From: Sistotremastrum niveocremeum HHB9708
Taxonomy: Eukaryota > Basidiomycota > Agaricomycetes > Sistotremastrales > Sistotremastraceae
Length of the DNA: 64,000 nucleotides
Assembly: GCA_001630475.1 (NCBI GenBank)
Contig: KV419428.1
Location: 145,565 to 209,564, forward strand
Direction: 5' to 3'
The number at the start of each line of letters is the position of its first letter. Positions within the stretch are counted from its first letter, which is position 1. Made by a program: the position numbers and the translations under genes. Under the pieces are notes generated by a model. That model ran no database searches, had not been told where the DNA came from, and saw only the letters and a program-made list of their open reading frames with translations. This document shows, piece after piece, positions 1 to 10,314 of this stretch.

Positions 1-1952
1 AGATAGAAGAGATCCTCCCTCTCAACCACAGACTGTGACAGAAATGGATGAATTTGCGAGACTAGGGCTGGTCGGGAGGCGCGTCCACTGTCTGTACGTC
101 GGAGATAGATCCACGATAAATTTCGGTGAGTGACGGATTATGCTGTGCACGGAAAGAGTAATGTCGATGCCGTCGGCGATCCTTCTAAACACATGCAGCT
201 GGGTTTTGGTCCATGAAATGCAACACTAGGCGAAAATGACATTGGCATCAGTCTCAAATTTCGTTCAACAGGAATAGATCTCACCAGCAGTGACTAGTGC
301 GCCGATCAAGCGATTTTGAATCAGTCTGCCCAAAACGGTCTTGAGTAATAGCACGAATTTCTCCAACATCGTCTTCCTCCGTCAGCTGCGGTACTCGTCG
401 GTGAATCGTTTGCGAGTTCCGAAGAGGACCAAATAAAAAACCCATCCCCGAGTCTCGGGAGATTGACCGCATCGCACGAGCCCGCAGAGAATGTACATGG
501 TCTACGATCGAGCATCAGAATATTTCCGTTAAAAGCAAGACTGCATACCTTTGATCTTCTCTCGTGCATGGTGGCTTTTCCGAATGACACTTGTTGAAGT
601 ATTCCACCGATGGACGACAAATCGTTGTCGGGAGCTTCTTCACGAGCTGACTGTTGCCATTTCGTTAACCGGGCAATCCAAGGCTTTGAAAGATATCACC
701 CACCGACGGGTGAGCTTGCAGCAGCTCCTTTGTTTCATGCGTGTTGATGGACTACGCTCACTCTGTTCGGGCTTACGCATAGGTAACTCGATCGAGTTTG
801 TTTTCAGGTATCGCTCACCTCGCTCTGAAGGTCGCTGCAGATCCAACACGCCATGAATTACACACATGAGGACGTTTTTGAGCATGCGGCACAGAGATTG
901 GAGAATTAGTCATCGTTGAGGAGATAGAAGGAAGAGAGAGAAGCTGGAGAGCATGGCGTCCCGCCGGTGGAAGCAACTGCACGAGGACCTGTCGCTTCTC
1001 GCATGAAGTGCAGAGAGGGTGCGGCGAGAGGAGAATGGCGACAGGACATATTCATTAGGGTGGGAGAGGCAACGAGGTACATTTATCACACGACTTTCTG
1101 AGTTCAACCTCGAATTCTCCACGAGCGGCCTATCCTGAAGCGACAGCGCAGAGGTGATACTTGCTGGGGACCCGCCGTGAGCACGAAGTCAGCGAGGTCC
1201 CGGAGGAAGCGAATGATATCGCTCAGGCGCACAGACGAGCATAGTACAGTTGATCAATGAATTCTCCGATACATGTATAGAGTTGCGGTAGCTGGTGAGA
1301 TATAACTTGAAGCCCGTTGTTCGTGCGCGGCGAGTCGGGAAATCTGCGCGTGTCAGACATGTCCTGAGAGATAATTTATGGTCTAAAATCCCAGCCATCA
1401 ATACGTTGTATTTCTGAGAAGAAACGGACTACCCTGGTGTCAGCTTTGTGGACGACACAGCTGGAAACATTCTCTCGACGATGTGCGAGAAATTTTCGTC
1501 GAGTCCGGTCGTTAAGCCTGATCATCTAGCCCAATCATTGGCTCAAATTTGCAATGTGATAGTCAAGATGCAACACACACCTTTCTCAAGACTTCCGATG
1601 GCTTGCGACTATCACTCAGTATGGGGGGCTATCCTGGCCAGTGCATCGCTCAATGTGGGGATTAATTACAATGCTTCCCTCCTTCTGTCTTTCCCGGAAA
1701 ACTCACAACGAAGATCACATAGAAGGGACCAATCATTCATGCGATATTCATGGATAATGATCATGGACTTGACGGTCGTTACTCGTAGAAATTGAGATTG
1801 GATGGGTCTGGTCGGAGTCGGATATCGGCACATATGCTTCTTGGCTTTCCTTTTCTGGTGTATACGGTTCCGGAACCAAACGCGATGTTCGAGTTCAAGT
1901 TCAGGTCCGCTCCTTCGGTTCTCTTCCACCTACTCTCTACATCAGAGCCAAA
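1..1952. repeat. R1 block, copy 1: flank upstream of the fusion gene
   Basis: This stretch is a diverged copy of about 16,020-18,846. Matching landmarks include the segment around 60-125 with 16,030-16,095, the segment 600-900 with 17,300-17,650, and the last 150 bases before the start codons at 1953 and 18,847. Relative to copy 2 it has lost about 920 bp at position ~595. No intact gene was found here apart from the R1c remnant listed separately. It probably carries the promoter of the fusion gene, since the 150 bp before the ATG is among its best conserved parts. Confidence 0.7.
330..770 (-). pseudogene. R1c remnant, 3' part deleted
   Basis: This is the copy-1 counterpart of the minus-strand gene at 16,695-17,478. 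The sequence matching its first coding exon is present at about 600-760, but the reading frame is lost near the start codon. At ~595 the sequence jumps directly to material that in copy 2 lies beyond the gene's stop (about 16,370). The three downstream exons are therefore missing and the locus cannot encode the 204-aa product. The break is seen only by comparing the two copies; how it arose is inference. Confidence 0.55.
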
Positions 1953-2999
1953 ATGCAAAACCCAGCCGGCGAGAACCCCAATACGCTCCCTACCGCGTCT
2001 CATGAAGTCCAACCACATCTGAGCATCACATCCCCGCATCTGAATCGCCCTCGGATTGTCGTGGAGAGAATGGCTCAAGGTCCTTTACCTGTGCAGACGG
2101 TCGCCTCTCCGAACCAGTCCACCGCCCTTGCTCCTCCAGAATCCACATCGCCTACCACTACCCTCGTCGACTCGGAGGGTTTACCTCAGGGATCTCCACT
2201 TTCGGATAACCTCTCAGCCTCTCCCCAATCTTCTTCTCTCTATCATGAGCCAGGGCTAGAGTTCTCGTCGGATCAAACCAATCCGTACCCTGCAGAACCA
2301 TGTGCTGTGCCCAGCGAGAGGGAGATCATGATGTTGGATTTCACGGACGAAGTCATGCGTCCAATCATCTTGCACGGCCAAATCCTCTGGCACGCGGTTT
2401 GGAAAGAGACCGGGGGGCACCCAATGACGTTTGACGACAATGAAACTCTACTTTCGCCCCACTCTCATGTCTTGGAGTCTGGCGATAACATTTTCAAACA
2501 ATTCGTGACCGACATTCTGCTGCTATCGCAGCCGCCCGACATTTTTGAGAGACCCGAGTCTCCAGATATTGCCGCCGTGACAGCGGTAAGCCCTTTCCGT
2601 CTTTGCCCAATTGTGCCCCCCTCTAATACACCGTAATATAGGCTCTCTTAGACTTGCTGACTTCGCCAGAAATATCTGGTTATCTCGGTGGTTTAGTGGG
2701 GCTCCACCTTTTCTTCGCCAAGATGAAGGACAGACAGGAGCCAAGCAGCGGAAAACTTAGCCAGGCGTTCACAGCAGCGTTCGGTTGGTTCGCGCGACTT
2801 CATGACGGCAACTTGGCAATCATGGAACCGTTCATGAAGCTGGTGGTAGAGCAGGGTATGAAGACCCTGATCGCGCACGGCGTGTTCATGTACGTCGAAT
2901 CGTCTTCCCTCCGTGCAGTCTCTGCCGTTCTTTGTTGGCATCAGTTCTGACCGTCTTTCTGAAAATTCCAGCCCAAACGTCCGGATTCGCTTTGATTGA
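1953..2999 (+). CDS. R1a-R1b fusion gene, unknown function (302 aa)
   Basis: The model has three exons: 1953-2585, 2642-2889 and 2972-2999. Introns begin GTAAGC and GTACGT and end in AG, and all phases fit. Residues 1 to about 100 match the Ser/Pro-rich start of R1a (18,847). From about residue 102 the protein matches the second half of R1b (21,543 onward), including the motif HGQILWHAVWKETGG and the run PEISGYLGGLVGLHLFF. The last intron and the short final exon ending IRFD are conserved with R1b, and the second exon is 248 nt in both genes. The gene is therefore an in-frame chimera made by loss of about 2.4 kb between the two parent genes. I recognise no domain. Continued reading frame and splice sites argue that it is, or recently was, functional. 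Confidence 0.75.
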
Positions 3000-3905
3000 G
3001 CTGCCTAGGCCGAACATGGCAGTCTATTCTTGTGATCAAATTATTCTTTCATTGATTAGTCGATTTGTGAACTATTCCATCACTCCTTGAACTGTATGTA
3101 TCCATCATTCCAATTACTTGGTCGCATTGCATGTATTATTATCACAATGATCACATGGCGGTTTACTCGGAAGATACCAAGCAGCTTTATTAGTATCAGG
3201 ACCTCCTCCTGCTTCGCAATGCATACGCGGCATAGACGAGCACCTACAATATCTTCATGTGTCGCATATATGCCTGCTCATCATCGAGATTCGGACTTCT
3301 CGCCAGCGTTACATGTGAAGCCATAACAGCCGAGTTCGGGAATTGGGGCGCCTCGTGTCTGCAGGCATGCTTGAGGGAAAGAAAGACACTGCGGGTTGCA
3401 CTCAGGATTTTGAAGTCGATCGGACCTGGTCTTCTAGAGAGCGATGACGCAGCAACGGACGTGAGGACCAAGAAGCCATTCTCTGTGGAAAGATCAGTAA
3501 GATTAACAGAGGATCACAGCTGTGCACCTACGAGACAGAATCCCTAGAAATAGAGCCGACTCGTGCTGTGGGATCGATCCGGAGAGTTGAAAGCCCATCC
3601 TTGAGGATCCAAGAATAATTGAAGGTCTGATGGAAGCGAAAGTTCCAGCGAGAAGGAAGATTGGTAGATCGACAGAGTATGGATCCATGAGTCCACTGAA
3701 AGCTTGCGGCTTGTTTCGGCCCTGTGTGGCTCACGCGTTGATCTTGCTGCGTTCCTGTCGTAATTCGAGGACGCTGAGGAGGGAGGCTCAACGTGCTCAG
3801 AGCTTCGTCAGCTGACTGAGGGCTTGGAGGAAAGACAATCCCTACAGAAGTGGGTCTTTCATCGTCTTCTCCAATGACTTGAGCGCCGTGTTTGGTAGAT
3901 GTGTG
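3000..3905. repeat. R1 block copy 1: 3' flank
   Basis: This region matches 22,275-23,670 downstream of R1b. Copy 1 holds the segment starting near 3,320 (landmark AGCCGAGTTCGGGAAT) once, whereas copy 2 holds it twice in tandem. No open frame with credible splice sites was found. The region runs without a break into R2 at 3,906, and the same R1/R2 junction occurs at 23,671. Confidence 0.6.
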
Positions 3906-6290
3906 GAATCTGTATATTACAGATTGTGTCGTCAGTCAATAGATGACATGGACAAGTCGCAATACTTGCCTCTAGCCGAAGATCCATCAACGGGCTAAGT
4001 ACATTCCAGGGGCCTCAGATACGCGACAACTCGCAGCAGATGGTGACAACTCTCAGAAGATGACAAAGCAGCGTAGATTCACAAGTAAGAAGATTCGAGA
4101 TCTCCAGAGCATAGGGCTATCGACCATATCATGGCGCAGGGGACTTCAGTTCCTGTGAGTCGAGGAGGCATCGAATAGCTTCAAGCTCAGCAAAGTTAAG
4201 CAGGCTTTGGTCGTCGTGATAAGGACAATGAGGACTTCCACGGACGTGCATTGCAGCATTGCAATGGTCTGTAGCCGGAGGACAATCCTAACCATGAGAC
4301 AACTTTCCGTTAGCGGACAACGCTGGCAGTGAGAATACACTCACCGAAATGTTGCAATGGAACGTGTCTGTTGTTGGCGAATGAATCTGGAAGCGAAGTA
4401 CTGGACCAACTGGCAAAAGTCAATAAGGATGCTGAAGATGCCACATGCTGAGCGGGTTCAGGCATAATCCTCCGAGGTGAACGATGGCGTTGTCTTTGAG
4501 AAGTTGCCTAGATAGAATTGCAAAAAAGCCACTCCTCTAGAAAGGTGCGCCAGGCAGCTCGGACACGAGAGAGCATGGAGTGATAGTGGTTGTTTCCAAG
4601 TTGCTTTCATGGTGGTGCTTTGCAACGAGTCTGGGTTTCCTACCGCGCTTTGCCACCTGATTCTGTTCAGACGCTCTCCAACTCGTACTACTGTGATGCA
4701 TCCGCCTGGTGCTCTTCGGGCCTTCAAGACATAAGACTTTCGCACTCGAGGGTCACTTGTCCAGAAAGCACAGAAATCGAGAACGATGCCTCTGCGGGGT
4801 CCCTCAAGCGAAGCACGAAACTCCTGTTTTACAAAGGCTTTTCACGTTGGGCTCGACCGACTCAGCGCTGCCATCACGACTAGTACACGCTAATCACTGT
4901 CGACTACACTCCCTCGGAGGCATTCCGCCATCTTTCAAAAAAGTGGCGGTGCAAGAACTGACTGCCGTCCATCTTTCTTATCGGCTCAGATCAATCGTAC
5001 CGTTCTGAGGTCCATCACTTCAGTAAATTCTATTATTCACTTCTTGCCTGATATCTGATCCCGCGATCAAGGGCATTTCGTTGATTTTCAAGTGCGCCGT
5101 TCATCCGCCAGGTCGGTTTGCTTGCAAAAATCGGATGACATCTCTGTGCGCATGCGAGCCTTCTGGTTGGGCTCATCGTCAATTTAAATTTGCCGGTCTC
5201 GTCACTCTCGCCATGGAAATCGCTCCCATATCCACAGGCACGAGAGTATATTTGCCTCCGGAACGCCTGCCTCGTCTCGGTCAGTCAAAGGAGTCAAGAT
5301 GTCTCTGGATCGAGATGAGGCGTGCTGCTCTGCATAAGTTTGGGCGAGTTATTTTTCGCCCTTGAATTCCGAGTGTATTGCAAGGACAAGATCACTATGC
5401 TAGTCCTGATCTGACTTCATCTACATGCCAGTATTGTGATGTGTGTCGAAGCGAAACGAACCTCGCCCCCCAAGGAACTCGGCAACCTGGCAAGGCGGAT
5501 CTCGAAATCATGAACTTTCCTTGTTTCAGTCTAGGACATGGCTTGTCGACGGATGGACAGAACCTGCTGCCTTGCGATCGGCCACGAGGTACGTTTCTGT
5601 CGACGGCGTTGCATCAATTCTAAGACACTCATCAGACTTTCCCTACAATCACAGACCCCAAGGTCAGCGAACTGCATCAGAAAAATCTCAATGATCTCAA
5701 GTACTCGTCGTCCTCCGGGTCCGACATAATATCTGGTTCTCATTCTGCTCACAGATAAATACATAGGACGTTTCAAAACAACTTGACTCGGAATACATGA
5801 TGCTTTGACATGTCGTGGATGGCACAACATCTTGTATCAGCCTTCTGATGGTCTAATACCCGAGAGCACAGTTAGATTCTCTCATCTGACTGCCCGCTAA
5901 GCGAGCTGTGGATCATTACTATGAAGACGAAAGTAACTTGCGAGTCATAACATCATGCACTGGTGCGAACTAGTCTGGGATCAATGTCTGATAAGGCTTC
6001 TCTTCGTGGAGTAACTGAACTACATAAGCTACACAGATTGGATCATATAGGCAAGACGTGGGACTCAAAATCCGAACTACGGAGCATGTACAATAAAGCG
6101 AATGACGAGGATTCGAGCTATCTAGACTGAGGTTGCGCCTAACTTGGTTGTTCTGAGCAGGTTCATTGGTTGAGCAAATGAAGATACTTACCGAAGCTGT
6201 TGACACGAAGCAGCAGACGATTGTCAGTCGATTGCTGCACTTCACAAGAGAACGTGAGGTTGTATGTCAAAGCTGTCGATTTTGAAGCAG
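3906..6290. repeat. R2 repeat, copy 1
   Basis: This is one of four copies of a 1.6-2.5 kb unit (others at 10,315, 23,671 and 30,966). All start with GAATCTGTAT or a close variant. On the minus strand about 4,140-4,600 resembles a protein segment kept in all copies, containing a CPSC...H motif followed in later exons by a stretch like LDFVDLEDTRCLVVSEE. In this copy that second part is frame-broken. On the plus strand 5,640-5,755 reads openly after a plausible acceptor and ends in a Ser-rich tail. No complete gene can be assembled, and I treat it as a decayed gene-bearing repeat. The copy ends near 6,290, where similarity to the other copies stops. Confidence 0.6.
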
Positions 6291-6829
6291 TCTAGAATAA
6301 TGACAGTCTACGCGCGGAGCGGCTCAGTGAAGACCAAGTTGTGATTCAGCATTCTATTGACACGCTTCCCACTTCCCCCAGTCAGAGATTTTCGAATTCT
6401 CTGAGAAATCAATCCTTTTCCTATCAAGGCGTTCTGATAGATTTCTGTTTCTAGTTTACCCTGAAAGCAGATTACTTGAGTCGCACTTCCGGAGCCATTT
6501 TGAAGGCTTGAGATTTGGGTTGACAGCGATGACATCAGCCCTGCTGTTCACCATTCTCATGTCACACATTGATTATATTGGCACACACACGATGAAGACG
6601 CCGTTCCAATTGCATCGAGTAAATTTACAACTGAGAGAAAAAGGATCGAGATATCAAGTGACGTGTACAAATCCAGACTAGCCAGCTATAACGTCAGCTC
6701 TAATGCATTGCAGATAAACAATTGAGTGACGTACATGATTTCGAAATGATGCATGTAGAAGTCCTTCGTGGTGTAGAGTGTCGTCCGTTATAGGCAATGT
6801 CATGCTGAAGCATCTATTATTAATGAGCC

Positions 6830-7859
6830 GGGGGCGGGAACCTGTGGTTTTCATGGCCGACACCAAATAGAGACTCGGAGGTCTTGAAGGCAACTGAGGA
6901 TAGCGACTTAATCATGGTGTAGCCACCCACCAAGCTCTTTGAATCACCAGATGCCTGCCACAAGAGACAATGAGAAGAAACGGTATGATAGAAGAAAACC
7001 AACCATGTCCCTTTGCCGAGGATTTATACTTGGATGAACTCATAAGAGTATAGTACAAGGGTCGGTTTGGCGGAGGATTGGGAATGACAAGGGGTGGCAG
7101 GCTCCGTTCCAACTCTTCTTGCCATTTCGTCATTTTGTCGCCGTCCCAGCTTGCGTTTGGCAGATCGCGGTCGTCAGGGTTTCGCAAGAATGACCACCAC
7201 GGAGTATCTGACGGATTTCTACGTTCTTCTTCTCGAAGTTTTTCCATGTGTTTTTCCACGAGAGTGTTTCTGGATGGCAGACGATTCGTTATGGATTGGG
7301 GAACTCGAGACGGCCGCGCTGATGAGCTTGCGAAACCATGTACCGGAGAGGCGACGGTCGGTTCGTTCCTGGACCTCTTAGATTGTGTTCGGTCATCAAA
7401 GTCCCTATCTACATCGACTATCGGCGTTCTCTTCATTTCATTGGAAGATGGACTAGAAGACTGTGGGTCTGAGGGCGAGGACTCCAAGGAGGTCTCCGGG
7501 ATATCGAGTCGGTTTCCATAGCTCGGCGAATACGAAGCATTGGACAGAGACGAGCTAGAAGATATTTGAGAATCGTGAAGTCTGTCAAGGAGATGCAATG
7601 GATGATCATACGGATAGGCCGTGGCGTGTTCGACAGATATATTTCGCTTTGCTCGCCGCTGTAGATAGAGTTGGAGTGCTGATTCCCTTTTCCGCTCTGA
7701 ACGGTTGGGAAGGCCATAGAAGTTTACGCGAGACTTTGATTTGGGCATATTGGATGTGTGATGAGAGAGAGTCCTGCGTTGAGTGATAATGCCTGGTGGT
7801 GGTGGTAGTTCAGCGTTCAGTAACGATGGCTGGGTTCGAAACTGAACCACTAGGTCCAT
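6830..7859 (-). CDS. Hypothetical Ser/Pro/Arg-rich protein
   Basis: A long open frame starts at ATG 7859 (MDLVVQF) and contains a basic, Ser-rich and probably disordered first two thirds. A more ordered segment follows, with motifs PWWSFLRNPDD and WQEELERSLPPLVIPNPPP. The frame stays open to 6912. A segment just downstream in another frame (SLVGGYTMIKSLSSVAF, ending at a TAA at 6830) also looks coding. An intron between about 7,015 and 6,955 is likely, but I could not make both donor phase and acceptor phase fit, so the 3' end is uncertain. It appears once in the window. It occupies the place where the parallel half of the array carries LIR-B and the 4-TM gene. No family was recognised. Confidence 0.5.
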
Positions 7860-8479
7860 CCAGTGGTACCTCGTATTTCAAACAAGCTCACTTCACATCA
7901 AGTTTCACCACAGAGACCAAGGAAGCAATGGGAGCCAACAGTCTTCAATCTCCGTGCTCTTTCTGTTGAACTGAAATGCACAACTTGAAGCCGAGCTTTA
8001 CTTCCCTTTGGGTACTTGTGCTGATGAATTCCAAAAAGCTCGGAAGTCCTCTTGACGGGTGCAGACGGCTTTAATTAATTGACTCTTGAACTAACCCACA
8101 TCATCTAGCCTAGACCTATATATAGCAATGCAGAGAACACTGATAGCTGGGCCGGAACACAACCGACAGCGTGCTTGAGCATGCAATCGTTGTTTTTGCT
8201 TGTCGGCCGTCAACTGAAGAGAGACTGATTATCTGTCAGATGGGTCATTTGAATGGCACAGAAAAACTTACCTATCGAGGCTCGCCACTTCGTCAATCAG
8301 ATTTGTTGAATTTGCTATCAGTAATGCGCCGTCGGCGGCGTCTTTTGACACGCTGAGCTAGCGTGGGATGATGTCCGCACAGATTGACGATTCGGGGTCC
8401 GATCGTTTCAAGCTGAGACGACGAGCGTAAGGCCTGACATGCACTGAAAGTCATGCGTGGAGTTATTCCTGTCTTTTTC
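7860..8479. other. Intergenic, no feature seen
   Basis: About 620 bp between the hypothetical gene and the BAG remnant. It should hold the promoter of the minus-strand gene starting at 7859. A short TATATATAG run lies near 8,117. No open frame, tRNA or clear repeat was seen. Confidence 0.4.
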
Positions 8480-9209
8480 TCCTGTGACGGGAGTTGGCAT
8501 TGAACAGAGTCCAGGGTCGACGGCAGCTGGCTCGACATGCGAGGATATCGAAGACGATGGAAGCGGAGTTTCCCTACTGAGGATGGCTGGGCTAGGATCT
8601 GGGACAGGATTGTCCAGGTCCGGAGTGCTAGACAGCTTGAAAGGAGCAGAGACTCTTTCCTGAGGTGCCTCGCTGACGATTGATGAGACTTCATCAGGCT
8701 CTGCGACGGGAATCGAGGTGCGTGCGACCGGCTTCGTGACTTCGGAAGTGTTCTATGATATCTTGCAGCCTTTCACAGGACCAGGGACCGTGCTCGTGAC
8801 ACTTCTCTCTGTTTCTTCCACACCGTCTCCTTGTCAGTATCCAAAGCCTGAAGAGCAGCCTCGACTAGCGCAGCGATTTTTTCATCATCCGACTCAACGC
8901 TCAACAGTGTCAATCATCGACCGAAGCTTCATCAGAGACTCGTCGTAACAGTGAAAAGCGGCGTTGATCAAATTGGAGGCCAAATTTAGGGATGGGGATG
9001 CGGGATGGAAGACGAAAGTAGTGGGGAAGAAGAACGAAGAAGTGAACGAGATGAACTCGAAGCGGATCGCTGTGAGCTTGTCCAGTGGTAATTGGGCTTT
9101 GAATCCTGGCGTACTTCGAGTCGGTAGCATAAACTTGAACGCCGCTTTGATGGGCTTGATGGCCTCGGCGGGGTAGTCCTGGCAGGATATTAGACCGAAG
9201 TAGGCAACA

Positions 9210-10078
9210 AAGACAAATTATGTTTATCTCCGTGGGTACCCCACATGGATGGGAAAGGGGGCGAAGTTTGTACGCACCGTTGAATACATGCTACTTAGTA
9301 TACTAGTATACTGTGCTACACACGTTCAGACTGCAAGAGAGCGCAGTGCTGTCTTAATTTTTATTGGTAGATGCATCTCAAATTCTCAATCAATGCATCA
9401 ATGTCAATGATCTCAATTCTGTATGGCAATTTTGCGCAAATTGAGTGACAAAACTTGTTATCTGAGGGATTGTAGACAATTTTACATGTAACATCATGTT
9501 TCAGGCGCCTGTCGACAGATACCCATTTTCGCCATGTTTGCGGCCATTTTGTGGGCTCAATTTTCAATCTCCGACCTTCGCCTCTTCAGTGACCAAGTAT
9601 TGACTAGCAAAACCCTGTTTTATACAGGATGTCATCTTGATAATCACAGATACACTCTCTTGTTGATTTGGAAATAGTAATAGAATATAATAGCTCAGGA
9701 TATACTAGTAGTAAACCAACATTATATTCAAGGCCAGTCCGCCAATGTAATTATACAACAGAAGTCGGTATAGTGGTAGCGTAAACTAGTACTTCTCAAT
9801 CAGTTTCAATATTAACGCAACGATTGTTGAAGGGCCCAACACTGAAAGTGCAAGAGGAGGGGAAAAGGAAAAGGAAGAGGAATCGAACTCATGCGTGTTA
9901 TGAGTCCGAGAGTAAATCCAAACGGCCAAATGCCGACAGCTATGCCGAGCACACGGCGCGAGAGGCTACGTGGGAAAGTACAGGCTACGTGGGAAACCAG
10001 AGGCTACGTGGGAATTCGGAGGTCCCTTAGACCCTTTGAATTTCGAGCCCACCAGCTCATAGTGGGGGCTTCGCCCCC
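9210..10078. mobile_element. Insertion of about 870 bp in an intron of BAG remnant 1
   Basis: Comparison with the intact BAG intron 2 and with remnant 3 shows extra DNA between the sequence ending AACAAAGAC and the sequence starting AATGAAGATGTACC. No terminal inverted repeats were found. On the minus strand a tRNA-like B-box (GAGTTCGATTCC, near 9,870-9,895) sits about 50 nt after a TAGCTGTCGG stretch that could be an A-box. One end carries a perfect GGGGGC-TTC-GCCCCC hairpin (10,066-10,080). A tRNA-derived SINE is possible, but folding into a tRNA is poor, so the class is open. Confidence 0.5.
9961..10016 (+). repeat. Short tandem repeat, three units of about 18 bp
   Basis: The core AGGCTACGTGGGAA occurs three times with spacers of 4-6 bp. 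It lies inside the insertion described above. Confidence 0.85.
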
Positions 10079-10314
10079 AATGAAGATGTACCTGAACTGA
10101 TTGCCCTCGGGAATACCAGATATCGCAGCGAACACTTGTTCCCATCGCTGGCTACGTTCCGCGCACTTTCTCAACTGCTTCGTCTGATGTGTTTGAGCAG
10201 TTTGAACGGCGAGCTTCTGAGGTGCAGGCACAGATTTGGCGTTTGATTCCTGCTGTAAATTTATAAGCACATAGAAAGAGGAATGATGAGGATGTAGACG
10301 AACCTGCTGTTAGA

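Noticed and set aside
7078-7521. 147-codon plus-strand frame
   Set aside because: It overlaps antisense to the better-supported hypothetical gene at 6,830-7,859 and has the composition of a shadow frame.
9720-9800. tRNA-Asp-like start (TCGGTATAGTGGTAG) on the plus strand
   Set aside because: The A-box-like word is present, but no T-arm or B-box follows at the right distance on that strand and no acceptor stem can be paired.
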